9,759 bases of DNA from an uncultured Ruminobacter sp. (GTDB lineage Bacteria; Pseudomonadota; Gammaproteobacteria; Enterobacterales; Succinivibrionaceae), in contig CAAFXL010000347.1 of NCBI GenBank assembly GCA_900767005.1, forward strand, positions 1-9,759, read 5' to 3'. Under the pieces are notes generated by a model. That model ran no database searches. It saw nothing but the letters and a program-made list of their open reading frames with translations, and was not told the origin of the DNA. The position numbers were made by a program, and so were the translations under genes. Each line of letters opens with the position of its first letter. The stretch's first letter is position 1. Below are positions 1 to 5,544 of this stretch, piece by piece.

Positions 1-16
1 GGGAGAGATATTTTTC

Positions 17-45
17 TTGACAAAGTAAAAATATCATGGTATAAA
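17..45 (+). promoter_or_regulatory. Near-consensus sigma70 promoter with no gene behind it
   Basis: A perfect -35 box TTGACA (17-22) is followed after exactly 17 bases by TATAAA (40-45). Transcription would start near position 52. No open frame with a ribosome site follows on this strand for 600 bases. The transcript, if made, would be non-coding or lead only to distant cstA. A run of nine T at 141-149 could be the 3' end, but I see no good stem immediately before it. Confidence 0.5.
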
Positions 46-51
46 TAGCAA

Positions 52-150
52 TAAATAGACGTAAGAAGCATAATCTTACAAAGTAAAATTTCATACACCT
101 AAAGCACTATTTACACAAAAGGTGCACCACACTCAAGTTATTTTTTTTTA
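52..150 (+). ncRNA. Possible small RNA or untranslated leader (weak)
   Basis: This stretch follows the strong promoter at 17-45. It contains a 6-bp hairpin GTAAGA/TCTTAC (61-66 with 74-79), a distant pair CACCT/AGGTG (96-100 with 120-124), the palindrome GGTGCACC (121-128), and ends in a T9 tract (141-149). I recognise no known RNA family. The missing stem next to the T tract argues against a standard terminator, so this is only a candidate. Confidence 0.2.
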
Positions 151-194
151 CTTATAGTAGTCTATATTGTTGATTTTATTGAGATATTTGTATT

Positions 195-248
195 TTTTGA
201 AAAAATAATTCTATAATAACAACTTTATTATTATAGGTTTTTTCAAAA
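195..248. repeat. Long imperfect inverted repeat, possible bidirectional terminator
   Basis: The outer arms TTTTGAAAAAA (195-205) and TTTTTTCAAAA (238-248) are perfect complements. The inner arms CTATAATAA (211-219) and TTATTATAG (228-236) are also perfect complements. This gives 20 paired bases with an asymmetric bulge (TAATT against G) and an 8-base loop. The A-rich left side and T-rich right side would give a U-tailed hairpin on either strand, as in bidirectional intrinsic terminators. The stem is AT-rich and therefore weak. It could also be a remnant of a mobile element end. Confidence 0.4.
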
Positions 249-350
249 GAGTATAAAAACTATGTAACAAAATGTTTTTTAGCCTAATTTTGTACTACTA
301 AATATTCGATTTAGTCTGTATCTTTTTTAGGTGATTTATAGAACTTAGTT

Positions 351-379
351 TTGGGATTAAAGTGAATATATTTGATACT
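351..379 (+). promoter_or_regulatory. Candidate promoter before the GC-richer patch
   Basis: TTGGGA (351-356) and GATACT (374-379) are separated by 17 bases, each matching four of six consensus positions. The predicted start near 386 falls at the left edge of the locally GC-richer stretch 390-440. AT-rich DNA yields such pairs by chance, so the call rests on the combination with the hairpin at 515-549. Confidence 0.25.
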
Positions 380-385
380 AAGTGT

Positions 386-553
386 TGTTACAGAAGGACC
401 AAAAGGGGAGTCAGCATACGTCCGACCTGCTATCCGCAGCTTTTGTTGTTGATTTGAAGTTTGGTAAAATTAGAAGTACTTAAATTTATATACAAGGTAA
501 ACTCTTATATCTAAAACTAATCACTAATGTTCTTAAATGGTGATTAGTTATTT
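386..553 (+). ncRNA. Candidate small RNA of unknown family
   Basis: The interval starts just after a promoter-like pair, contains the only GC-rich patch of the left intergenic region (about 394-440, over half G+C by eye against roughly a quarter around it), and ends in a perfect 10-bp hairpin. Within the patch CTGC/GCAG (427-430 with 436-439) can form a small hairpin followed by TTTT. It does not resemble 4.5S, 6S, tmRNA or RNase P RNA. Equally possible is a decayed gene or IS fragment: the minus strand is open without a start codon from about 470 to 318. Confidence 0.2.
515..549 (+). terminator. Perfect 10-bp hairpin, weak terminator candidate
   Basis: AACTAATCAC (515-524) pairs perfectly with GTGATTAGTT (540-549) around a 15-base loop. 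The following bases are TATTTAAC, a poor U tract, so termination efficiency would be modest. It could instead be a structured part of the cstA leader or a protein-binding palindrome. Confidence 0.35.
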
Positions 554-563
554 AACTAAGTTA

Positions 564-588
564 TATAATTAAATGTTAAAGGTATACT
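564..588 (+). promoter_or_regulatory. Candidate -10 boxes for the cstA transcript
   Basis: A perfect TATAAT lies at 564-569 and a good TATACT at 583-588. Neither has a convincing -35 element (best GTGATT at 540-545 with an 18-base spacer for the first). Weak -35 boxes are common at activator-dependent promoters. E. coli cstA is known to need cAMP-CRP, but I could not find a good CRP site here. Confidence 0.3.
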
Positions 589-610
589 AATTAGAAATTA
601 ATAAAAAAAT

Positions 611-633
611 ATTCCTTTATTAGATAAAGGAAT
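611..633 (+). promoter_or_regulatory. Leader hairpin that buries a Shine-Dalgarno sequence upstream of cstA
   Basis: ATTCCTTTAT (611-620) and ATAAAGGAAT (624-633) form a perfect 10-bp stem with a 3-base loop, followed by TTTT (634-637). The right arm contains the purine-rich AAAGGAA (626-632), the best ribosome-binding sequence upstream of cstA. Folding would hide it. The T run also makes it resemble a weak intrinsic terminator. Either way it is a plausible control point for the downstream short ORF and cstA. Confidence 0.5.
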
Positions 634-641
634 TTTTAAAT

Positions 642-680
642 ATGAAAATTTTAGATAAGTACGAGATTTTAAATGAATAG
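642..680 (+). CDS. 12-codon upstream ORF overlapping the cstA start
   Basis: ATG at 642 opens a 12-codon frame (MKILDKYEILNE) ending with TAG at 678-680. Its ribosome site AAAGGAA (626-632) has a 9-base spacing and is much better than the one in front of cstA (GAG at 663-665). The stop codon lies just inside cstA, giving an 8-base overlap in a different frame. That is the geometry expected for translational coupling, where ribosomes ending here restart at 673. The peptide has no run of one amino acid that would suggest classical attenuation. It may be fortuitous; no product is implied. Confidence 0.35.
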   Translation: MKILDKYEILNE

Positions 681-2382
681 TGTATTACTTTTAATTGGTG
701 CACTTGTCTATTTTGGTGTTTGCTACTATTTTTATGGTGGTTTTATTACAAGAGTTTTTGGGGTAGATCCTAATCGCCCAACTCCAGCTCATACCAATTT
801 TGATAAGATAGATTACGTACCAACTCCTTCATCAGTTTTATTTGGTCATCATTTCTCATCTATTGCAGGGGCAGGTCCTATCGTCGGACCAATAATTGCA
901 GCTCACTTTGGTTGGCTTCCTGCATTATTATGGATTTTAATTGGCTGTGTATTTGTGGGAGCCGTGCATGATTTTGCAGCTCTATTTTTATCAGTAAGAA
1001 ACCAAGGTAAATCAATTGGTTTTATTATTGAAAAGTTAATGGGCTTTGTGGGTAGACAATTATTCTTAATTTTCTGTTGGTCATGCTTAATCTTAGTTGT
1101 TGCTATTTTTGCTCTATTAGTTGCTAAGACCTTTGTGGGTAATCCTTCAGTTGCAACCGCTTCAATTATCTTTATTGTTTTTGCGGTAATTTTTGGATTT
1201 ATTACTAATAAGACTCGTTGCTCACTAAGAAATGCTTCATTAATTTTTGTACCATTACTATTTATTTCAGTATATGTGTCAATGTTATTCCCACTAGACA
1301 TTAAAACTTGGTTTGGTCTAACTGAAGCTCAAACTATGTCAGTATGGATGGCATTTTTAGCAGTTTATGTTTTACTTGCTTCCGTAGTTCCGGTTGGATA
1401 CCTTCTTCAGCCCCGTGACTACTTAAGTTCATACTTACTTTATGCAATGTTAATTTTAGGGGTTGCTGGTATTATCTTCTATGACCCAGAAATTAAGATG
1501 GATGCATTTAAAGGCTTTTCAGTTGATATGGGAGCTGGTAATGTAAACTTATTCCCAACTTTATTTGTGGTAATTGCGTGTGGTGCGTGCTCTGGTTTCC
1601 ACTCATTGGTAGCATCAGGTACAACCTCAAAGCAACTAGATAATGAAAAAAATATGCTTAAGGTTGGATATGGAGCCATGATCGTTGAAGGCATATTAGG
1701 TATTATGAGTTTAATTACCGTAATTTATCTAGCTGATGCAGACTTTGCGACCCTTTCAAAGAATCCAGCTCATGCTTTTGCTCATGGTATTGGTGAGTTT
1801 ATTTCAGGTTTTGGGATGCCAAAGGATTTTGCGGTAGTATTTATTAGCTTATCAATTAGTGCCTTTATGATGACCTCACTAGATACTGCAACTAGACTTG
1901 CTAGATTTTGCTGGCAAGAGTTCTTTACTCCATCAGAAAATAAACTTGAAAAAGAGAAAGAACAAAGTAAGTTTATGGTATCTCGCCAAGAACCAAGCAT
2001 GTTTAAGAAGTTTATCGCTAATGCACTAGTTGCTTCATTAATTGTGGTAGGTCTATCATTCTTAATGGCTCAAACTGGTAGTGCGGCTACCGTATGGCCA
2101 ATCTTTGGGGCATCAAACCAGCTACTTGCAGCTTTAACTTTACTTGCAGTAACCTTATATTTAAGAACTAAGAAATTAAACTATCATATTACCTTTATTC
2201 CTACATTACTTATGGTAACCATGAGTATTTGGGGATTAATTGAGATTATCTTCCAATACTTAGGTAAGAACTCAACCATTGTTGGTAGTGCAATCTTCTT
2301 AATTTGTATGGCTGCTTTATTAGTTATCCTTTCTTTAATTGTGCTTCGTAAGCATTTAAAGGAAATGGCTAAGAAAGAATAG
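673..2382 (+). CDS. cstA: CstA-family carbon starvation / small-substrate transporter
   Basis: This 569-residue inner-membrane protein is almost entirely hydrophobic, with many helices. Family hallmarks are PTPAH and DYVPT near residues 37-51, GHHF at 58-61, GAGPIVGP at 66-73, the AVHDF segment at 97-101 and WPIFGASNQ at 475-483. E. coli members CstA and BtsT are about 700 residues and are linked to peptide and pyruvate uptake; BtsT is a proton-pyruvate symporter. This copy is of the shorter type common in Firmicutes and other anaerobes, so pyruvate or a related small substrate is an inference. The start is fixed because an in-frame TAA (670-672) directly precedes the ATG. Its own ribosome site is weak, and a short ORF overlaps the start. 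A hydrophilic stretch near residues 415-440 is probably a cytoplasmic loop. No btsSR-type sensor genes are adjacent. Family assignment is firm, substrate is not. Confidence 0.93.
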   Translation: MNSVLLLIGALVYFGVCYYFYGGFITRVFGVDPNRPTPAHTNFDKIDYVPTPSSVLFGHHFSSIAGAGPIVGPIIAAHFGWLPALLWILIGCVFVGAVHDFAALFLSVRNQGKSIGFIIEKLMGFVGRQLFLIFCWSCLILVVAIFALLVAKTFVGNPSVATASIIFIVFAVIFGFITNKTRCSLRNASLIFVPLLFISVYVSMLFPLDIKTWFGLTEAQTMSVWMAFLAVYVLLASVVPVGYLLQPRDYLSSYLLYAMLILGVAGIIFYDPEIKMDAFKGFSVDMGAGNVNLFPTLFVVIACGACSGFHSLVASGTTSKQLDNEKNMLKVGYGAMIVEGILGIMSLITVIYLADADFATLSKNPAHAFAHGIGEFISGFGMPKDFAVVFISLSISAFMMTSLDTATRLARFCWQEFFTPSENKLEKEKEQSKFMVSRQEPSMFKKFIANALVASLIVVGLSFLMAQTGSAATVWPIFGASNQLLAALTLLAVTLYLRTKKLNYHITFIPTLLMVTMSIWGLIEIIFQYLGKNSTIVGSAIFLICMAALLVILSLIVLRKHLKEMAKKE

Positions 2383-2397
2383 TATATTTAATTTGAG

Positions 2398-2453
2398 GCA
2401 AGCGATTTAAATGTTTTTAGCTAAAATTGGTTAAAAAATGATAAATGGCTTGC
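2398..2453. repeat. Imperfect inverted repeat between cstA and rplY
   Basis: GCAAGC-G-ATTTA (2398-2409) pairs with TAAAT-G-GCTTGC (2442-2453) with a single G-G mismatch, around a 32-base loop. It lies directly downstream of cstA and ends at the -35 box of the rplY promoter. There is no T tract, so it is not a standard terminator. It could stabilise the cstA mRNA end or act as a binding site. Confidence 0.3.
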
Positions 2454-2478
2454 TTATAAATATATACTTGTATATAAT
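2450..2478 (+). promoter_or_regulatory. Strong sigma70 promoter of rplY
   Basis: TTGCTT (2450-2455) is followed after 17 bases by a perfect TATAAT (2473-2478). Transcription would begin near 2485, giving an rplY leader of about 65 bases. The quality fits a highly expressed ribosomal protein gene. Confidence 0.65.
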
Positions 2479-2494
2479 GCCCAAAATTTTTCGT

Positions 2495-2523
2495 AAATAG
2501 CTAGGTCGCGTAGCTATTTTTTT
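2495..2523 (+). terminator. Intrinsic terminator or attenuator in the rplY leader
   Basis: AAATAGCTA (2495-2503) pairs with TAGCTATTT (2511-2519) around the loop GGTCGCG. The T run 2517-2523 follows. It is shaped like a Rho-independent terminator but lies downstream of the strong rplY promoter and 28 bases before the start codon. It may therefore be an attenuator as well as catch read-through from cstA. In E. coli, L25 is known to repress its own mRNA through leader structure; whether this hairpin serves that role is inference. Confidence 0.6.
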
Positions 2524-2550
2524 ATTAACATTATTTAAGAGAATTTTATC

Positions 2551-2838
2551 ATGGCATATTCATTTGAATGTACAGTACGTAATGACTTTGGAAAAGGTGC
2601 GAGCCGCCGCCTTCGTCGTAATAATCAAGTTCCTGCAATTATCTATGGTGGTAATCAGGACGCTTTAGCAGTTGCTTTAGACCACGCTAAGGTTTTCACT
2701 GCTCAGCAGAATAAGTCTTTCTACGAAGAACCAATCACTTTAAACGTTAATGGTTCAGCTTTAGTAGTTAAGCCAGTTGCTATGCAGCGTCACCCAGTAA
2801 ATGGTGCTATCGTACACATTGACTTTATGCGTGCATAA
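2551..2838 (+). CDS. rplY: 50S ribosomal protein L25
   Basis: L25 binds loop E of 5S rRNA in the central protuberance of the large ribosomal subunit. The 95-residue product aligns along its whole length with the short gammaproteobacterial L25 (94 residues in E. coli). Seen motifs are GKGASRRLR (14-22), PAIIYGG (28-34), QRHP (79-82) and the C-terminal HIDFMRA. It lacks the extra CTC domain of the long type. The ATG at 2551 follows a moderate ribosome site AGAG (2538-2541). The gene is a single-cistron unit by layout: own promoter at 2450-2478, leader hairpin, and a strong terminator directly behind it. Codon choice favours CGT for arginine, in keeping with high expression. Confidence 0.97.
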   Translation: MAYSFECTVRNDFGKGASRRLRRNNQVPAIIYGGNQDALAVALDHAKVFTAQQNKSFYEEPITLNVNGSALVVKPVAMQRHPVNGAIVHIDFMRA

Positions 2839-2864
2839 TTTACGTTAAAAAGTATTATATATCG

Positions 2865-2888
2865 GGCACTCTTTGGAGTGCCTTTTTT
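2865..2888 (+). terminator. Strong Rho-independent terminator after rplY
   Basis: GGCACTC (2865-2871) and GAGTGCC (2876-2882) form a perfect 7-bp stem with a TTTG loop and six T (2883-2888). It is one of the most GC-rich hairpins in the window. It ends only 17 bases before the next start codon, so it also sits in the leader of any transcript reading into the downstream gene. Confidence 0.85.
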
Positions 2889-2905
2889 ATCTACTAGGAG
2901 TAAAC

Positions 2906-3754
2906 ATGAGTGATTCTATCGCCCTTGGCAAAATGAATGATTTAAAGCTTGTAAGAACTGATGATAAGGGAGGCTTTCTTGATGCCTATTCTTATGGTGA
3001 AGTTTTTCTACCGCTTTCTCAGCTTCCAGAGGAACATCCACTCGGAACAATCATCAGTGTATTTTGTTATATGGATGATGGAAGACTAACTGTTACTGCG
3101 AAAAGACCTCGTGCTTTAGTTGGGGAACTAGCTAAGATGCGAGTATGCGATATTACTGAAGGTGCTGCCTTCTTAGAATGGGGTATTAGAAAAGACTTAA
3201 TTATTCCATTTAGAGAACAAGTTTCTCGCATGAAACTTGATGCTGAATATGTCGTATATGTAGCGATTGACCGTATGGGTCGATTATATGCAACGCAAAA
3301 GTTTAATAAATATGTAGCTGATATTATCCCTGAAAATTCTCCTTTAAAGGTAGGAGATAGAGTTGATTTACTTGCGGTAAGTAAAACTAAACTTGGGATA
3401 AAAGTAATTGTTAATAACTTATTTTATGCACTACTTCCTGATGATTTCTCGACTAAGGAAATTCGTTATGGCATGAAATTTAGTGGCTACATTCAATCAA
3501 TTAGACCTGATAAAAAGGTGGGCGTTACTTTACATGCCTTAGGACAAGAGGGCGTTAATAATGCTCTAGATGTCGTTCTAAATGAATTAAAGGCAAGTAA
3601 TGGCTTTTTACCATATCATGATAAATCAAATCCCGAAGATATCGAAAGAGTTTTTAAGATGAGTAAGGGAAAATTTAAGAAAGTAATTGGTGGTCTCTAT
3701 AAAAATCACCAAATTGAAATTCTTCCTGATGGCATAAAACTAATTAAAAAATAA
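2906..3754 (+). CDS. cvfB: CvfB/YitL-type S1-domain RNA-binding protein
   Basis: The product is 282 residues, close to the roughly 300 of S. aureus CvfB. The family has several S1-like OB folds followed by a winged helix and binds RNA; in S. aureus it affects virulence gene expression. Visible here are an N-terminal S1-like barrel (about 5-65), a second with the signature EWGIRKDLIIPFREQ (91-105), a third (about 145-210) and a C-terminal winged helix (about 225-282). The ATG at 2906 is chosen because AGGAG (2896-2900) sits 5 bases upstream. An 11-codon extension to TTG at 2873 would run through the rplY terminator hairpin and has no ribosome site. There is no room for a promoter between that terminator and the start, so expression must rely on read-through or an upstream promoter. 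The exact role in gammaproteobacteria is not established. Confidence 0.88.
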   Translation: MSDSIALGKMNDLKLVRTDDKGGFLDAYSYGEVFLPLSQLPEEHPLGTIISVFCYMDDGRLTVTAKRPRALVGELAKMRVCDITEGAAFLEWGIRKDLIIPFREQVSRMKLDAEYVVYVAIDRMGRLYATQKFNKYVADIIPENSPLKVGDRVDLLAVSKTKLGIKVIVNNLFYALLPDDFSTKEIRYGMKFSGYIQSIRPDKKVGVTLHALGQEGVNNALDVVLNELKASNGFLPYHDKSNPEDIERVFKMSKGKFKKVIGGLYKNHQIEILPDGIKLIKK

Positions 3755-3800
3755 GAAACTTTCTTAAGTATTTGATTTATTTAGATTTATAACATAATAT

Positions 3801-3869
3801 ATGCAGTTTTTTAATAAAAATGTGTGTAAACGTTACATAGTAAAATGTAATTTTTACATAAAATTGCAT
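3801..3869. repeat. Nested inverted repeats in the cvfB-setA-like spacer
   Basis: The outer arms ATGCAGTTTT (3801-3810) and AAAATTGCAT (3860-3869) pair with one G-T wobble. Inside, TGTAAA/TTTACA (3825-3830 with 3853-3858) and TTACAT/ATGTAA (3833-3838 with 3845-3850) pair around a 6-base loop with a 2x2 internal loop. There is no T tract after it, so it is not an obvious cvfB terminator. No other terminator for cvfB is visible. Confidence 0.4.
3825..3859. promoter_or_regulatory. Two TGTAA-N3-TTACA palindromes 21 bp apart, operator-like
   Basis: TGTAAACGTTACA (3825-3837) and TGTAATTTTTACA (3846-3858) share the same half sites TGTAA and TTACA around a 3-base centre. The second extends to 15 bases with flanking A and T. 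The centres (3831 and 3852) lie exactly 21 bp apart, two helical turns, so two dimers would bind the same DNA face. This is typical of tandem operators. The regulator is not identifiable, and AT-rich DNA lowers the significance. Confidence 0.4.
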
Positions 3870-3896
3870 ATTTATGTTTTATTTTATTCTTAGAAC

Positions 3897-3925
3897 TTAT
3901 GAAAACGTTTTTTTATCGCTAGAAT
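3897..3925 (+). promoter_or_regulatory. Candidate promoter with an AAAACGTTTT operator in the spacer
   Basis: TTATGA (3897-3902) and TAGAAT (3920-3925) are 17 bases apart, with a weak -35 and a good -10. A perfect 10-bp palindrome AAAACGTTTT (3902-3911) fills the spacer. A central CG flanked by A and T runs is characteristic of LacI/GalR-family operators, which often respond to sugars. That would suit the sugar-efflux-like gene downstream, but no regulator is encoded nearby. The leader would be about 110 bases. Confidence 0.35.
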
Positions 3926-4039
3926 AAAATAAGAGATAAACTTTTTGGCAACCCCAAAATTATAACTATAACTAAAACTATAATAAAAAAATTTTTTAGA
4001 AACATTAGCTCTACAATTACTATAATTTTAGGACTTTTT

Positions 4040-5317
4040 ATGAACAAAAAAGTATCATTAGTTTTTATGTTACTGACCTTTTTGTCAGGTTCTTCAATTG
4101 CGACCTTTGTGCCGGTTATGAGTTTATTCTTAACTGATGTAGTTAAGGCAAATGCGGTGCAAGTAGGTGCTTATTTTACAATTTCTGCAGTAGCTGGCAT
4201 TATCATTAGTCAAGTTTTAGCAAAATTTTCTGATGGATGTTTATCACGTAATAATTTAATTTTATTTTCGGGGATTTCTGGTTGTCTTGCTGCTCTTATT
4301 TTTATCTTTATCCCTTACTATTATGTAATTGTAACTTTAGTAGTTATTTTCTTTAGTATTTCTTCTTGTGGTTCGCCCCAGGTTTTTGCAGCTGGTAGAG
4401 AATTTGCAATTACCAAATATGGTAATAGCGTAATGTTTACTACATACATGCGTGTGTTTTTTGCTCTTGCTTGGGTAATTACTCCGCCAATTGGCTATAT
4501 GATAGCAATTGATTGTGGGTTTAATTCATTATTTTGCTTAACTTGCATTGTTTTTTTATTAATTGCAATTTTAGGTAAATTTGCAATGCCTGATACTAAG
4601 AATGTAGGGGCAAATTCAGCAGAAAATAATGAAGGAACAATTGATAATAGTTCTTTAAAAGAATTAGATAATAATGAAGATAAAAAAGCTAAAGAAGTAG
4701 ATAAAGTTAATGATAATGTAAAAGTTACTCAAGTAAATAAACAAGAAAATTCTCAAAAGGTAAGCATTATTAAAAATAAAGATGTCATCATTTTATTTAT
4801 TGCTTTTACTCTTTTGTGGACTTGTAATAGTTTATATTTAATTAGTATGCCAATTTATATTACTAAAGAGCTTAGTTTAGAACCAAGATTACCTGGCTTT
4901 ATGATGGCAACGGCGGCTTGTCTTGAAATCCCAGTAATGCTTAGTGGGGGATTAATTAGTAAAAAGTTTGGTATTAAACCATTAGTTGTTCTAAGTGGTT
5001 TATCAGGAGTTATTTTCTATACTGCGATTTTATTTGCTCCTCATTCGATTGCTTCTTTTATTTTGGTGCAAATTTTTAATGCATTATTTATTGGTTTATT
5101 GGCTGGCCTTGGCATGATTTACTTTCAGGAGCTTTTACCGTCAATTCCTGGTCAAGCAACTACCCTCTTTAATAATGCAACTAATACTGGAGCCATTGTC
5201 TCTGGAGCATTAGTTGCGGTTGTGGCGCAGCTAGGTAGTTATTCTCACGCCTTTATGGTGGCAATTATCTTAACTTTCATTGCTTTTATTTTGCTTTTTT
5301 TTGTAAGAAAGGTTTAG
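4040..5317 (+). CDS. SetA-type MFS sugar efflux transporter
   Basis: This 425-residue inner-membrane MFS protein has twelve likely helices. SetA of E. coli exports sugars such as lactose and glucose analogues by proton antiport. Shared features are the loop AKFSDGCLSRNNLI (61-74, MFS motif A variant), PQVFAAGRE (113-121), AWVITPPIGY (144-153) and a C-terminal segment FQELLPSIPGQATTLF (362-377). Between helices 6 and 7, residues about 187-248 form a roughly 60-residue loop rich in Asn, Lys, Glu and Asp, longer than in E. coli SetA (392 residues in total). The start is supported by AGGA (4030-4033), 6 bases upstream. The gene stands alone, with an operator-like promoter region before it and a terminator behind it. 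Family is fairly sure; substrate and SetA/SetB/SetC subtype are not, so no symbol is given. Confidence 0.85.
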   Translation: MNKKVSLVFMLLTFLSGSSIATFVPVMSLFLTDVVKANAVQVGAYFTISAVAGIIISQVLAKFSDGCLSRNNLILFSGISGCLAALIFIFIPYYYVIVTLVVIFFSISSCGSPQVFAAGREFAITKYGNSVMFTTYMRVFFALAWVITPPIGYMIAIDCGFNSLFCLTCIVFLLIAILGKFAMPDTKNVGANSAENNEGTIDNSSLKELDNNEDKKAKEVDKVNDNVKVTQVNKQENSQKVSIIKNKDVIILFIAFTLLWTCNSLYLISMPIYITKELSLEPRLPGFMMATAACLEIPVMLSGGLISKKFGIKPLVVLSGLSGVIFYTAILFAPHSIASFILVQIFNALFIGLLAGLGMIYFQELLPSIPGQATTLFNNATNTGAIVSGALVAVVAQLGSYSHAFMVAIILTFIAFILLFFVRKV

Positions 5318-5450
5318 TGGTGAAAGTTTAGGCAATAATTAAAGCCAAAGAATTAACCCTGTAAATCATTAATAATGAATAATCGTAAGATAAGGAATTA
5401 AACAATCTTTAATTAATGATAATGAATTAATAATGAAGTAAGACAGAAAA

Positions 5451-5470
5451 AGATTTAAACAGATTTAAAC
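5451..5470 (+). repeat. Two tandem copies of AGATTTAAAC
   Basis: The 10-base unit occurs twice in direct succession and is flanked by AGAAAAA-like sequence on both sides. It lies just before the terminator of the MFS gene. It probably reflects slippage in AT-rich spacer DNA; no function is evident. Confidence 0.5.
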
Positions 5471-5486
5471 AGAAAAATAGTAAATT

Positions 5487-5523
5487 AAAAATCTAGAGAA
5501 TTAAACCGCTCTAGATTTTTTTT
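5487..5523 (+). terminator. Rho-independent terminator after the MFS gene
   Basis: ATCTAGAG (5491-5498) and CTCTAGAT (5509-5516) are perfect complements, extended by four A-T pairs, with a 10-base loop. A T run (5516-5523) follows. The A run before and T run after would allow some function on either strand. The 170 bases between the MFS stop codon and this hairpin hold only AT-rich sequence with the repeated 12-mer ATTAATAATGAA and no gene. Confidence 0.8.
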
Positions 5524-5544
5524 ACCTAAAATTTAAGTATCTTT

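Noticed and set aside
1..94. Minus-strand open frame from an ATG at 94 leaving the left window edge (31 codons, hydrophobic).
   Set aside because: It has only a weak AGG ribosome site and 31 open codons are not rare by chance; a near-consensus + strand promoter lies inside it. It cannot be judged without the sequence to the left.
1..672. Search for tRNA, 6S, 4.5S, tmRNA or riboswitch in the left spacer.
   Set aside because: No cloverleaf, conserved core or recognisable aptamer motif could be found by eye.
903..2000. Minus-strand open frames inside cstA.
   Set aside because: They lie opposite a clear, conserved transporter gene and their translations resemble no protein family; they are shadows.
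2873..2905. N-terminal extension of CvfB starting at TTG 2873.
   Set aside because: It would begin in the loop of the rplY terminator hairpin and has no ribosome site, whereas AGGAG sits in front of the ATG at 2906.
3825..3858. TyrR-box reading (TGTAAA-N6-TTTACA) of the palindromic region.
   Set aside because: The TGTAAA and TTTACA halves are 22 bases apart rather than 6, so they do not make a TyrR box.
5374..5400. Eight-codon frame (ATGAATAAT...TAA) in the MFS-sohB spacer.
   Set aside because: It has no ribosome site and lies between the MFS stop and its terminator.
5415..5440. Fur-box-like sequence GATAATGAATTAATAATGA.
   Set aside because: Only the left half fits the Fur consensus, and it lies upstream of a terminator, far from any promoter.
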